A stretch of 64,000 nt of DNA from Streptomyces sp. NBC_00162 (GCF_024611995.1 NZ_CP102509.1:124001-188000), one strand, 5' to 3'; shown: positions 27,104 to 35,581, counted from the stretch's first letter. Numbers and translations are program-made. Notes: generated by a model not told the origin, from the sequence alone.

Positions 27104-27316
27104 TCAGGAGGATCCGGTGGCCTCGATGTCGCCGACGGCCGTCGGGAGGTCCTGGCCGCCAGCTTCTGGGCTGATGTAGGCGAGGTCGGCTTGGCAGCTC
27201 CCCCGGTGCATGGGGATCTCCTCGCGGACCACGACGGTCAGCTTGCCGACGGTGCCGGAGGCGATGTCACGGACGCGGTGGCCCAGGAGCGGGTGCGGAA
27301 GCAGGTGTGCGCTCAC
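27104..27316 (-). CDS. Small hypothetical protein (70 residues)
   Basis: GTG 27316 overlaps the previous stop as GTGA. It reads VRDIASGTVGKLTVVVREEI, a beta-rich start, then CQADLAYISPEAGGQDLPTA. Similar small proteins accompany XRE regulators in Streptomyces, but the function is unknown to me. Confidence 0.55.
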   Translation of the reverse strand: MSAHLLPHPLLGHRVRDIASGTVGKLTVVVREEIPMHRGSCQADLAYISPEAGGQDLPTAVGDIEATGSS

Positions 27317-27486
27317 CCGGCGCCGCCGTCCTCGCGTCCGTTTTCGTCGTGGCCTTCGTCGGTGTGGCCGAGGAAGCGTGCGAGTCCCTGATCGGAGCGG
27401 GCAAGGAGCTCTGGTGAGGGGATGCCGTATCCGGGCTGGGCCAGGTTCCAGCGGGTCGGCTTCGGGGTGTTGGTGGGTGCGTTCAT
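27313..27486 (-). CDS. Small hypothetical protein (57 residues)
   Basis: From ATG 27486: TNTPKPTRWNLAQPGYGIPS, then ELLARSDQGLARFLGHTDEG. It is translationally coupled to the 70-residue gene. A CTTGCGGAAAATTGCG motif lies 75-90 bases upstream. Its size and Pro/Gly-rich front also allow a peptide precursor; no maturation enzyme is nearby. Confidence 0.5.
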   Translation of the reverse strand: MNAPTNTPKPTRWNLAQPGYGIPSPELLARSDQGLARFLGHTDEGHDENGREDGGAG

Positions 27487-27560
27487 CAGGGGCCTCCGTG
27501 CCGCTGGTGGAATCCCAACACTCTTGAGGCTAGGGATCCGGGCGGGGGCCGCTCAATGTT

Positions 27561-27578
27561 CTTGCGGAAAATTGCGGA
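27561..27578 (-). promoter_or_regulatory. Shared 16-base motif, copy A (TTGCG direct repeat)
   Basis: CTTGCGGAAAATTGCG, with TTGCG repeated ten bases apart (about one helix turn). It lies upstream of the 57-residue gene. An identical copy lies at 29197-29212 upstream of another small operon. Confidence 0.6.
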
Positions 27579-27581
27579 GTT

Positions 27582-28424
27582 TCACCGGTGGGCGGCGGCT
27601 CGGCGGATCAGGGCTCGGGCGCCGTCGCCGTGGACGGCGTGGGCGGCGAGGTCGGCGAAGGCCCGCTCGTAGGTCGCGATCTCTCCGGGTGCCGTGATGG
27701 TGACGCGGGCGGAGAGCAGCTCGATGCCGACCTGGGCGTCGTCGTAGATGGTGAAGGACTCCATCGACCAGAGCGGGCGTGGTGCCCGAGTGGCGATGAT
27801 GCCGATGGAGATCTGCGGCAGGGCGGTGAGTTCGAGGAGGTGGTCGAGCTGGGCTGCGGTGGTGTCGGGTTCCACGATGCGGGAGTGGAGGACGGATTCT
27901 TCGATGAGGAAGGCGAACTGCCGGCCGCGCTTGTGCAGGACGCGGGAGCGTTTCAGCCGGGCCGCCGCCGCGGCTTCGGCGTCGTCGGTGGCGTTGTGGA
28001 ACGTGCCGTAGGCGGCGATGACGGCGGCCGCGTAGGCGTGGGTCTGGAGGAGGCCGGGGACGACGTGGGAGCAGTAGACGCGGAATTGGCGGGTGCGCTC
28101 GACGAGGGGGACGATCTCGCGTTGCAGGCTGGCGAGCCCGGCCCGGTTCAGGCGCTTCCACTCCACGTACATGGAGGTGGCGCTGCGGGCCGCGGCGATG
28201 AGGTCCTCGGCCTGGCCGTCGGCGCCGCAGGCCGTGCACCAGGCGCGGATGTCGGTGTCGGAGGGGACGGCGTGGCCGTGTTCGATGCGGGAGGTCTTCG
28301 CCGGGTGCCAGCCGCACGCCTGGGAGAGTTGTTGGCCGGCCAGGCCCGCGTCCAGGCGGAGGTGCCGCAGCCGGGTGGCGAGGGCGGTGCGGGCGGCCTG
28401 GGCACTGGACAGGGGCGAGGTCAT
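27582..28424 (-). CDS. XRE regulator with DUF5753 domain
   Basis: 280 residues from ATG 28424. The HTH (RTALATRLRHLRLDAGLAGQ, QLSQACGWHPAKTSRIEHG) is followed by the DUF5753 sensor (REIVPLVERTRQFRVYCSHV, VPGLLQTHAYAAAVIAAYG, VLHSRIVEPDTTAAQLDHLL, FTIYDDAQVGIELLSA). Such genes typically sit with small DUF397 or DUF6879 partners. Here it follows the DUF6879 gene with an 8-base gap. It is the natural candidate to bind the two TTGCG motifs flanking this operon. Confidence 0.85.
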   Translation of the reverse strand: MTSPLSSAQAARTALATRLRHLRLDAGLAGQQLSQACGWHPAKTSRIEHGHAVPSDTDIRAWCTACGADGQAEDLIAAARSATSMYVEWKRLNRAGLASLQREIVPLVERTRQFRVYCSHVVPGLLQTHAYAAAVIAAYGTFHNATDDAEAAAAARLKRSRVLHKRGRQFAFLIEESVLHSRIVEPDTTAAQLDHLLELTALPQISIGIIATRAPRPLWSMESFTIYDDAQVGIELLSARVTITAPGEIATYERAFADLAAHAVHGDGARALIRRAAAHR

Positions 28425-28432
28425 GTGGGCGG

Positions 28433-28963
28433 TCAGGGCTTGTAATCCTCGTATGGGACGGCGCGTTCCCACACCGCGGTGAACGCGGCCGCGCACAGTG
28501 CGGCGACGGTGGGGTCATCCGACATTTCGCCGCCGGCGGGGGTGCCGTTGCCGGTGAAGTGGTTCCAGCGGATGAGGCGGCCGTCGATCAGCCAGAAGTC
28601 GTTGCCGGGCAGGGCGATGTCGGAGGCGTGGCGGCGGGGCAGGTAGCGGATCTCCTCGCCCGCCGCGATGTTCACAACCGCGCCGGCGTGGCTGTACTTG
28701 GAGTAGTCCGACAGCGGCTCGGAGACGATCCGGGCCCGGCGTACGGTGACGCCGCGGGCGACGGTGCGCCGTACCAGGCCGGTCCAAAATGCCCAGTACT
28801 CGGAGTCCGGGTCGAGGTTCCGCTCTCCGGTGGCAAGCCACTGGGCGAAGCCGGCGGACTCCGCCGCGACCCCGTAGCCGTCGCGCATCTCCAGGTGGAG
28901 GGCTGAGTGCTCGGCGCCGTCCAGCAGGACGTCAAAGGCCGGCACGTCGCTCTGCGGCATCAC
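28433..28963 (-). CDS. DUF6879 protein
   Basis: 176 residues. Typical pattern: LHLEMRDGYGVAAESAGFAQ, WAFWTGLVRRTVARGVTVRR, ARIVSEPLSDYSKYSHAGAV, EIRYLPRRHASDIALPGNDF, RLIRWNHFTGNG. DUF6879 genes accompany DUF5753-type XRE regulators throughout Streptomyces; the role is unknown. It overlaps the upstream 80-residue gene by 32 bases. Confidence 0.8.
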   Translation of the reverse strand: MMPQSDVPAFDVLLDGAEHSALHLEMRDGYGVAAESAGFAQWLATGERNLDPDSEYWAFWTGLVRRTVARGVTVRRARIVSEPLSDYSKYSHAGAVVNIAAGEEIRYLPRRHASDIALPGNDFWLIDGRLIRWNHFTGNGTPAGGEMSDDPTVAALCAAAFTAVWERAVPYEDYKP

Positions 28964-29174
28964 ATGCCTCCCTCAGCATCGTCACCATCCGCGCCGGAAT
29001 CCGTACAACACCTTCGGTGTCAGGGATCGCACCGGTCTCCAGACACTCGTCGAGCAGCGCCTGGTCGGCCTTCCAGCCTTGGATGACCACGTCCGCTGTC
29101 GCCTCGTCGACCCACACCGTTGGGCACTGCCCGGTGTCGGAGTTGGGATCGATTCCGATGAACCGTAATGCCAT
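28932..29174 (-). CDS. Small hypothetical protein (80 residues)
   Basis: ATG 29174. It reads LRFIGIDPNSDTGQCPTVWV, then ATADVVIQGWKADQALLDEC and RIPARMVTMLREACDAAERR. This fits the small protein often placed before DUF6879/XRE genes. It is first in a three-gene operon, with the CTTGCGGAAAATTGCG motif 23-38 bases upstream of its start. Confidence 0.65.
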   Translation of the reverse strand: MALRFIGIDPNSDTGQCPTVWVDEATADVVIQGWKADQALLDECLETGAIPDTEGVVRIPARMVTMLREACDAAERRAGL

Positions 29175-29196
29175 AACCGCCTCCAGCATCGCTCTG

Positions 29197-29212
29197 CTTG
29201 CGGAAAATTGCG
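29197..29212 (-). promoter_or_regulatory. Shared 16-base motif, copy B
   Basis: Identical to the motif at 27561. It lies just upstream of the first gene of the XRE operon, where a repressor would block transcription. Confidence 0.6.
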
Positions 29213-29224
29213 CTCCACCTAGTG

Positions 29225-29741
29225 GAGCAGGAAGCGGGTCGGACAACCAGCACACGGCCTGAACTCCTGCAGGTCCGGGACGATCTGGGAAGGTGTTGTT
29301 CGGGCAGCTCTGCAGATCGGCGGGCTGCGAGGAGGGCGCTGCCGACTGTCCGTCTCCCTTTGACCTGCCGCCCGTTGACCCACCATGGATAGCGCCCATC
29401 CCCATGCCCTCCAGTGGATAGGGGAATGTCCCAGGGACGGAGCGAGGCCCCGGCCCGCAAGGGGAGAGCTCGTCAGGCTGCAGGTGGGGGCAGGGACGGG
29501 CATGCTCCGGGGCATCGCCACCGCCCTCCACAGCTGGATGAGGAGACCTCACCTGGGCCCGCGGCGGGGAGGAACCATCGCGTGAGGCCCCGCCACCATG
29601 CGCACCGTGAGACGCGTCCTCGCCGCACGAGCCGACCAGATGGACATCCGACTCATCACCATTGCCGGGCAGCCAGGCCCTTGAGCAGGGCAAAGCTGGT
29701 AAACGGGTGGTCCTGCGGTGCCGTAAGGTGAGGTTTACCGA
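29225..29741. other. Gene-free stretch before the tRNA
   Basis: No convincing gene on either strand between the small-protein operon and the tRNA. Confidence 0.5.
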
Positions 29742-29815
29742 CGCGGGGTGGAGCAGTTCGGTAGCTCGCTGGGCTCATAATCCAGAGGTCGCAGGTTCAA
29801 ATCCTGTCCCCGCTA
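29742..29815 (+). tRNA. tRNA-Met(CAU), initiator-like
   Basis: A 74-base cloverleaf without encoded CCA. The body (CGCGGGGTGGAGCAG...) is that of an actinobacterial initiator tRNA, with an unpaired first base (C1 opposite T). The anticodon arm is CTGGG-CTCATAA-TCCAG. The third G-C pair, normal for initiators (GGG/CCC), is here G-T. The D-loop also has TTCGG where CTCGG is usual. It may be a second, diverged copy, possibly carried on mobile DNA or used as an integration site. Confidence 0.85.
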
Positions 29816-29827
29816 CTGAAGGTTGAA

Positions 29828-29855
29828 GGGCCCGGATCCTCAAGGATCCGGGCCC
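29828..29855 (+). terminator. tRNA terminator
   Basis: GGGCCCGGATCC pairs perfectly with GGATCCGGGCCC across TCAA, followed by TTT. Confidence 0.85.
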
Positions 29856-29921
29856 TTTCGTCGTATCCAGCGCTTCGGCCGCGCGGCTGCCCGGGGGCCG
29901 CCGGCTGCACGGTGCGTACGC

Positions 29922-30172
29922 CTATCGCCAGGTGCGCAGGAGTTCGGTGATTCGGGCGGTGGCGGTGCGGGGGTCGTAGAGCTCTTGGGCGAGTGCAGTG
30001 AGCTGGTCGCGGCCGGGGTCGACGGGGATGCCGCTCGCGGTCAGGTACATCACTGCGGTCGCGCAGGCGACCGTGAGGTTGGAGCGTTCCAGCCAGCGGC
30101 AGCGGCCGAGCGTGTGGACCAGGGCTGCCGCGCGGGCGTAGGGGCCGCCGTAGACGGGCTGTTCAAGCGGCG
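29922..30172 (-). pseudogene. Fic-family toxin C-terminal remnant
   Basis: The minus strand reads YGGPYARAAALVHTLGRCRW, LERSNLTVACATAVMYLTAS, GIPVDPGRDQLTALAQELYD and ends ITELLRTWR. This is the end of the Streptomyces Fic-like toxin component in which the usual HxFxDGNKR region is replaced by a LERSN-type sequence. The N-terminus is gone; the fragment starts right at the LacI gene stop. No antitoxin gene is present. Confidence 0.55.
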
Positions 30173-30173
30173 C

Positions 30174-31190
30174 CTACAAAGCTGCGAGTTCTCCCGATCC
30201 TCGTACGATCAGCCGGGTGGGGACGGTGATGGTGCGGGCGCGGGAGCGGTCGCCGTCCAGGCGTGCCAGGGCGGTCTCCGCTGCCTTGCGGCCGATCTCT
30301 TCCGGGTGCTGGGCTACGACGGTCAGGGCGGGTTCGAGCGCTTCGGCGAGTGGCACGTCGTCGAAGGCGACGACGGCGATGTCTTTCCGCTTGATGCGGG
30401 CCAGTTCGGCGACCACTCCCAGCGCGACGATGTTGTTGCCGGCGAACAGAGCGGTGGGGGGATTCGTCGACTCCAGTAGACGGGAGGTGCAGACGGAGGC
30501 GCCGTGCTGGTCGTGGGCGTTGACGACCAGCGAACGGTCGTGGGGGATGCCGGCTTCCGCCAAGGCCGAGCGGTATCCGGCCAGGCGTTCACGGCGGGTG
30601 TAGAGGTTGGTGGGGAGGTCGCCGACGAAGCCGATGCGACGGTGGCCGTGGGCGATCAGGTGTGCGACACCCTCGTGTGCCCCCGCGAGGTTGGAACTGA
30701 CGACGCTGTCCGTGGTCAGCCCGGCTCCCGGCCGGTCGATGAAGACGACGGGCAGCCCCGTGCTGCGCTGGCTCCGCAGGTGGGAGTGGTCGGCGCCGAC
30801 GGACGGGATGACCATCAGGATACTGATACGACGGGCGAGGAACTTGTCGGTTAGTCCCCTTTCGCGTGCGGGTTCGTCCGCGGAGGACCCCATGAGCAGG
30901 GTCAGACCGCGGTCTCGCACGACGTCCTCGATGCCGCCGGCCACCGCTCCGAAGAAGGGGTTTCCGAGGTCGGGTACGACGAGCCCGATGGTCGTGTCGG
31001 GTCCTCCGACACGAATGTTCCGGGCCATGAGGTTCGGCTGGAAGCCGAGTTTGGCCACGGCGGCGAGAACCTGTTCCCTGGTCCGGGCCGAGGCAGGTCC
31101 GTCCTCGTTGAGCACCCGGGAAACCGTCTTTGCGCTGACGCCGACTTCGCGGGCGACGTCGGCCAGGGTGGGGCGGCGGTTCGCTGCCAT
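30174..31190 (-). CDS. LacI-family repressor of the sugar locus
   Basis: 338 residues. The HTH is classic (PTLADVAREVGVSAKTVSRV then LNED). It is followed by the periplasmic-binding-like domain (TTIGLVVPDLGNPFFGAVAG, GLPVVFIDRPGAGLTTDSVV, HRRIGFVGDLPTNLYTRRER, TALFAGNNIVALGVVAELAR, IAVVAFDDVPLAEALEPALT). It lies at the end of the ABC importer genes. Four TGTCA-N4-TGACA boxes near 34.3 and 35.5 kb are its likely operators. The inducer is probably fructose or a phosphorylated form, judged from the neighbours. Confidence 0.9.
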   Translation of the reverse strand: MAANRRPTLADVAREVGVSAKTVSRVLNEDGPASARTREQVLAAVAKLGFQPNLMARNIRVGGPDTTIGLVVPDLGNPFFGAVAGGIEDVVRDRGLTLLMGSSADEPARERGLTDKFLARRISILMVIPSVGADHSHLRSQRSTGLPVVFIDRPGAGLTTDSVVSSNLAGAHEGVAHLIAHGHRRIGFVGDLPTNLYTRRERLAGYRSALAEAGIPHDRSLVVNAHDQHGASVCTSRLLESTNPPTALFAGNNIVALGVVAELARIKRKDIAVVAFDDVPLAEALEPALTVVAQHPEEIGRKAAETALARLDGDRSRARTITVPTRLIVRGSGELAAL

Positions 31191-31265
31191 GAAGCGGAGG
31201 TCTCCCTGTGCTCGTCGGTTCCGGCCGCGGCCTCGGCCGGAACCTGTGAGGGTCTTCGTCGGATG

Positions 31266-32099
31266 TCAGGTGGCCTGGACTCCTGCTGCCTTGGCGGCCT
31301 CGGAATCCGCTACGACAGTACCTCCGGTCTCATCGAGGGTCAGCGCGCCGGTCATGATGGCGACGACTTCGGCCATGCTGTAGTCGGAGGGCTTGATCAC
31401 AGCAGCCCGCCGGCCCAGCCGGTGGACGTGGATCCGGTCGGCGATCTCGAAGACGTGCGGCATGTTGTGGCTGATCAGGATGACGGGCATGCCCTTGTCG
31501 CGGACCCGGCGGATCAGGTCGAGGACCTGTCCCGATTCCTTGACGCCGAGAGCGGCGGTGGGCTCGTCCATGACGACGACGCTCCGCGCCCAGGCGACGG
31601 CACGTGCGACGGCCACGGCTTGCCGCTGCCCGCCGGAGAGAGTCTCGACCGCCTGCGTGAGCGAGCGCAGTCCGATCTTGAGGTCGGCCATGTGCTCCGC
31701 GGCCTCCTGACGCATGCGCTTCTTGTCCAGCATGCGGAAGACACTGCCGAGGACGCCGGGCCGGCGCAGTTCACGTCCTAGGAACATGTTCGAGGCGATG
31801 TCCATCGAGGCGGCCACCGCCAGGTCCTGGTAGACGGTTTCGATGCCGTTGGCGCGCGCGCTCTGCGGCCCTGTGAACTGGATGAGTTCGCCGTTGAGGC
31901 GTATGTCGCCCGCGTCCGGTGCCACCGCACCGGTGAGAGCCTTGATCAGGCTGGTCTTGCCGGCTCCGTTGTCGCCGATGACCGCGAGGACCTCGCCGGG
32001 CATCAGGTCGAAGTCGGCGCCGTCGATGGCGGTGACCTGCCCGTAGCGCTTGACCAGACCGCGGGCCTGGAGAACAGGGGTGGGGGCGGTGGTGGTCAT
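31266..32099 (-). CDS. Sugar ABC importer ATPase (FrcA/RbsA-like, single domain)
   Basis: 277 residues. Walker A GDNGAGKTS, signature LSGGQRQAVAVARAVAW, Walker B SVVVMDEPTAALG and switch LISHNMPHVFEIADRIHV. It has one ATPase domain, as in FrcA-type fructose importers, unlike RbsA with two. The ATG overlaps the permease stop (ATGA at 32096-32099). It energises uptake of the sugar delivered by the lipoprotein at 33220. Confidence 0.88.
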   Translation of the reverse strand: MTTTAPTPVLQARGLVKRYGQVTAIDGADFDLMPGEVLAVIGDNGAGKTSLIKALTGAVAPDAGDIRLNGELIQFTGPQSARANGIETVYQDLAVAASMDIASNMFLGRELRRPGVLGSVFRMLDKKRMRQEAAEHMADLKIGLRSLTQAVETLSGGQRQAVAVARAVAWARSVVVMDEPTAALGVKESGQVLDLIRRVRDKGMPVILISHNMPHVFEIADRIHVHRLGRRAAVIKPSDYSMAEVVAIMTGALTLDETGGTVVADSEAAKAAGVQAT

Positions 32100-33091
32100 C
32101 GGGCCTTCCTCCGGGACATCTGGTCGACGGTCACCGCGAGGATGACGAGGATCCCGGTGATCAGGGTCTGGTAGATGGAGGCCACACCCATCAGTTGGAG
32201 GCCGTTGCGGAAGACACCAACGATGAGGACACCGATGAAGGTGCCCAGGACCGAACCACGCCCACCGAAGAGGCTGGTACCGCCGAGGACCACGGCGGTG
32301 ATGCTGTCGAGGTTCTCGGTCTGTCCTGCCTGCGGGTCGCCCACCCCAGTGCGGGAGATAAGCAGCAGGGCGGCGAGGCCGTACAGCACGCCGGCCACGG
32401 TGTAGATGCCGATGGTCAGACGGGAAGTGCGGATGCCGTTGAGGCGTGCGCTTTCCTGGCTGTTGCCCAAGGCGTAGACATGCCGGCCCCATCCGGTGCT
32501 GCTGAGGGCGTAGGCCAGGAGCAGGAAGAGGACGATGGTGACCAGCGAGCCGTAGGTGATGTCCGTGCGGCCGAGCGGGAAGGTCTCACCCAGGGCGGTC
32601 AGCGGACCCGGCAGGCTGGTGACGGTCTGCTCTTCGGAGTAGATGTGCGTCAGGGCGAACGCCACGTTGAGCATGCCCAGCGTCACGATGAACGGCGGCA
32701 GCGGGATCTTCTGCACCAGAAGCCCGTTGAGAAGTCCGAAGCCGCCGCAGACGACCAGGCCCATGGTGATGGCGAGGAGCGGGGGCAGAGTGCCCTCGGC
32801 CGCCATCTTGGCGATCACGATGCTGCCGAAAGCCATCACGGCACCGCACGACAGGTCGATGCCAGCCGTGAGGATGATCAGGGTCTGGCCGATGGCGAGA
32901 GTGCCGACGACCATGACCTGCTGCACGATCAGCGAGAAGTTCCCGCCCGTGAGGAACTGGTCCGTCGACAGGGAGAAGACGACACAGGCGAGGAGGAGAG
33001 CGGCCAGAGGGCCGGTGGTCGGAGCGGCGAGGAGCCTGCGGGCCGGGGTCGGCGTTTTGAGCTCGGCGTACGGCGCGATAGTGGCTGTCAT
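32096..33091 (-). CDS. Sugar ABC importer permease (FrcC/RbsC-like)
   Basis: 331 residues with ~9 hydrophobic segments. Characteristic stretches: LIVQQVMVVGTLAIGQTLII, LTAGIDLSCGAVMAFGSIVI, PPFIVTLGMLNVAFALTHIY, VVLGGTSLFGGRGSVLGTFI (the EAA-like loop of this family). It is coupled to the ATPase downstream and lies 128 bases below the binding protein. It forms the membrane channel. Confidence 0.9.
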   Translation of the reverse strand: MTATIAPYAELKTPTPARRLLAAPTTGPLAALLLACVVFSLSTDQFLTGGNFSLIVQQVMVVGTLAIGQTLIILTAGIDLSCGAVMAFGSIVIAKMAAEGTLPPLLAITMGLVVCGGFGLLNGLLVQKIPLPPFIVTLGMLNVAFALTHIYSEEQTVTSLPGPLTALGETFPLGRTDITYGSLVTIVLFLLLAYALSSTGWGRHVYALGNSQESARLNGIRTSRLTIGIYTVAGVLYGLAALLLISRTGVGDPQAGQTENLDSITAVVLGGTSLFGGRGSVLGTFIGVLIVGVFRNGLQLMGVASIYQTLITGILVILAVTVDQMSRRKAR

Positions 33092-33219
33092 ACGAAGTCC
33101 TTGTCGGAAAAGCAGAAGTCCTCGGGGGAGGACAGACGGGGGCGGCCGTCCCCGATCGGGGCAGGGCCGGCCACCCCGCAATCGGGTTTCACAAGCCGAC
33201 TGCTCGGGAGTCGGGCGCC

Positions 33220-34230
33220 TCAGCCCCAGCAGTTGTCCAGGCCGTAGGCGGTGTCCTTCGACGCGACCCCCTCCTGTGGCGTGCCGGTGATCAGGCTGAC
33301 GCCGGTGTCGGTGTAACCGGTCGCCTTCTTGCCGTCCTCGGCGTACTTCACGACGGCCCCGACACCTTGGGCGGCCATCGTCAACGGGTACTGCTGGGAG
33401 GTAGCGGCGATCTTGCCGTCCTTGACCGCCTGTGTCCCGGTGCAGCCGCCGTCGACGGAGACGATCAGGACGTCCCTCTCCATGCCCTTGGCCTTCAGCG
33501 CGGTGTACGCGCCGAGCGCGGCCGGCTCGTTGATGGTGTAGACGACGTTGATGTCGGGCGCCTTCTGCAGACAGTTCTCCATGGCGGTCTGGCCCTTTGC
33601 CTGGTCGCCTCCGGTGTCCTGGGAGCAGACGATCGCCGGGTCCTTCTCGCCGATGCCGAAGCCCTTGAGGAAGCCGTCGTGCCGCTGGACCCCGACGGCG
33701 ACGCCCGGCGCCAGGTCGAGGGTGGCGATCTTGGCCGCCTTGCCCTTCATCGAGGCCTTGGCGTAGGCGCCGATCAACTCCCCGGCCCGGAAGTTGTCGG
33801 TGGCGAAGAGGGCGTCGACCGCGCGCTGGGGGTCGGTCGGGGAGTCCAGGGCGATGACCAGAATCCCCTTGGCGCGGGCCTTGTCCAGGGCAGGCACGAT
33901 GGCCTTGGAGTCGCTGGGAGTGATCAGGATGCCCTTCACCCCTGCGGCGACCATGTTCTCGATCGCGGTGACCTGCCCGGCGTTGTCCCCGTCGAACTTG
34001 CCGGCCGAGGTGATCAGTTGTGCACCGCTGTCCTTGGCGGCCTTCTCCGCACCCTCCTTCATCTTCACGAAGAACGGGTTGGTATCGGTCTTCGTGATCA
34101 GACCGACCTTGACGCTGCCCGATCCGTCGCCCGTGGAACCGGATCCGCAGGCCGTCAGGGTAAGAGCCGCGATGCCCAGGCACGCGGCGGATCTGATCAG
34201 GGAGGGGGTCGGGCGGATGGTGCGAGGCAT
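33220..34230 (-). CDS. Sugar-binding lipoprotein (FrcB-like)
   Basis: 336 residues from ATG 34230 with GGAG upstream. The lipobox LTLTAC places the lipidated Cys at residue 28. The mature domain is the peripla_BP_4 type: VKVGLITKTDTNPFFVKMKE, GVKGILITPSDSKAIVPALD, VIALDSPTDPQRAVDALFAT, INVVYTINEPAALGAYTALK. The TDTNPFF and NEPAALGA motifs resemble fructose-binding FrcB proteins. The fructokinase-like gene and GH32 remnant next door support fructose. Two operators lie 58-87 bases upstream of the start. Confidence 0.88.
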   Translation of the reverse strand: MPRTIRPTPSLIRSAACLGIAALTLTACGSGSTGDGSGSVKVGLITKTDTNPFFVKMKEGAEKAAKDSGAQLITSAGKFDGDNAGQVTAIENMVAAGVKGILITPSDSKAIVPALDKARAKGILVIALDSPTDPQRAVDALFATDNFRAGELIGAYAKASMKGKAAKIATLDLAPGVAVGVQRHDGFLKGFGIGEKDPAIVCSQDTGGDQAKGQTAMENCLQKAPDINVVYTINEPAALGAYTALKAKGMERDVLIVSVDGGCTGTQAVKDGKIAATSQQYPLTMAAQGVGAVVKYAEDGKKATGYTDTGVSLITGTPQEGVASKDTAYGLDNCWG

Positions 34231-34287
34231 GTACGGCTCCTGCGGATCGCGTGCGGCTGGCCGGCATCGAAGCATGCCGTCCCGTGA

Positions 34288-34317
34288 TGTCATCGTTGAC
34301 TTATGTCATCGTTGACA
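34288..34317. promoter_or_regulatory. Two tandem LacI-type operators
   Basis: TGTCATCGTTGACT (34288-34301) and TGTCATCGTTGACA (34304-34317), each with TGTCA/TGACA arms around four bases. They sit in the divergent region between the binding-protein gene (-) and the kinase gene (+) and could control both. Confidence 0.75.
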
Positions 34318-34475
34318 CTGCTTGCCGAGGATGATGGACTCCGTCTGCCCGACACGTCAATGCCTTACCGCTGTTACAGATCGGCAACGTTCCCGGTCGT
34401 CGTTCGCCCGGAGAAGCAACGCCCGCGGCGCGGCGTACTCGGTTTGCCCGTCCGTTCGTCAGAGAAGAGCAGTCC

Positions 34476-35438
34476 ATGAGTTCGCGTCAGATCACTGTCT
34501 TGGGCGAATGCGTCGCGGACGCGTTCGTCCGGCCCGCAAGCGCTCCGAATGAGCTCGACCTGCATGTTCTGCCGGGTGGTGGACCGGCGAACACGGCCGT
34601 GGCCCTGGCTCGTCTGGGCACTCCCTCCCGCTTCCTCGCGCGGCTGTCCCAGGATGTGTTCGGCCGGCTGTTCCGGGCCCACTTGGAGGCTTCAGGGGTA
34701 GACCTGTCGCACGCCGTCGTGGCTTCGGAGCCGAGCACGTTGGCGGTGGCGGAGCTGGACGCTCAGGGCCAGGCCGCGTATTCGTTCCACGCGCAGAGCA
34801 CGGCCGACTGGCAGTGGTCGAGCGCCGAACTGGCCGGTGTGGACCTGTCCTCCACCGCATGCCTGCACACGGGCTCGCTCGCCCTGATCCGGGATCCCGG
34901 GGCGGCAACGGTAGAGGAGTTCCTTGAAACGGCCTCGTCCCAAGCCACCATCAGCATCGACCCCAATGTCCGGCCGCTGCTGGTGCATCTGGAGACCTAC
35001 CGCGCGAAACTGCGGCACTGGTGCGACCTCGCGGACATACTGCGGCTGAGCGAGGAAGACCTCAGGCTCCTCCTGCCGGAAACACCCCTCGCGCAGGCAT
35101 GCGATGTCTGGCACGCCGCCGGCGCACCGCTCGTCGTGGTCACGCGTGGCGCAGATGGCGCTCTTGCCTCGCTGAACGGCGAGCGGATGCACGTGCCCGC
35201 CGTGACGACACGGGTCGTCGACACGGTCGGGGCCGGTGACTCCTTCACGGCGGGTCTGCTGCACCACCTGGGCGCACGTGGCCTCCTGGGGGGCCGACTG
35301 GCAGGTCTCCGCCTGGACGAGGTGGCGGAAGCCTGCCTGTTCGCCGCCCACGTCGCGGCTCTGACCTGCTCCGTCGCCGGTCCGAACCCTCCCTGGCGGA
35401 GTCAGCTGCCGGAGTGCACATCCCAGATCAACGTGTGA
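34476..35438 (+). CDS. PfkB-family sugar kinase (fructokinase-like)
   Basis: 320 residues. The N-terminal GG motif VLPGGGPANTAVALARLG and the C-terminal signature VVDTVGAGDSFTAGLLHHLG (catalytic Asp in GAGD) are intact, with ITVLGECVADAF at the start. In this locus it would phosphorylate the imported sugar, most likely fructose. Ribose or another ketose cannot be ruled out from sequence. It diverges from the importer genes, with the tandem operators between. Confidence 0.88.
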   Translation: MSSRQITVLGECVADAFVRPASAPNELDLHVLPGGGPANTAVALARLGTPSRFLARLSQDVFGRLFRAHLEASGVDLSHAVVASEPSTLAVAELDAQGQAAYSFHAQSTADWQWSSAELAGVDLSSTACLHTGSLALIRDPGAATVEEFLETASSQATISIDPNVRPLLVHLETYRAKLRHWCDLADILRLSEEDLRLLLPETPLAQACDVWHAAGAPLVVVTRGADGALASLNGERMHVPAVTTRVVDTVGAGDSFTAGLLHHLGARGLLGGRLAGLRLDEVAEACLFAAHVAALTCSVAGPNPPWRSQLPECTSQINV

Positions 35439-35511
35439 CTGGTCCAGCCGGGGAAAGCCGTCCCAGCCGTTGACGCGTCGGCCGAGATACGTCCATCATC
35501 GCCCCACCCGG

Positions 35512-35541
35512 TGTCATCGCTGACATAAGTCAGCGATGACA
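35512..35541. promoter_or_regulatory. Paired LacI-type operators before the GH32 gene
   Basis: TGTCATCGCTGACA (35512-35525) and, reading on the other strand, TGTCATCGCTGACT (35528-35541) form a larger perfect inverted repeat with a short centre. They resemble the boxes at 34288, so the same repressor likely controlled the hydrolase. Confidence 0.75.
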
Positions 35542-35581
35542 CTCATGGCCGACGCGGTGCCACTGCGTCGGCAGGGCCGAC

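Noticed and set aside
27588..28445. Long plus-strand frame over the XRE gene
   Set aside because: Low-complexity Gly/Val/Asp composition; the minus strand has clear HTH and DUF5753 patterns.
32195..33247. Plus-strand frame over the permease
   Set aside because: It mirrors the permease codons and has no protein-like features. The permease is the real gene.
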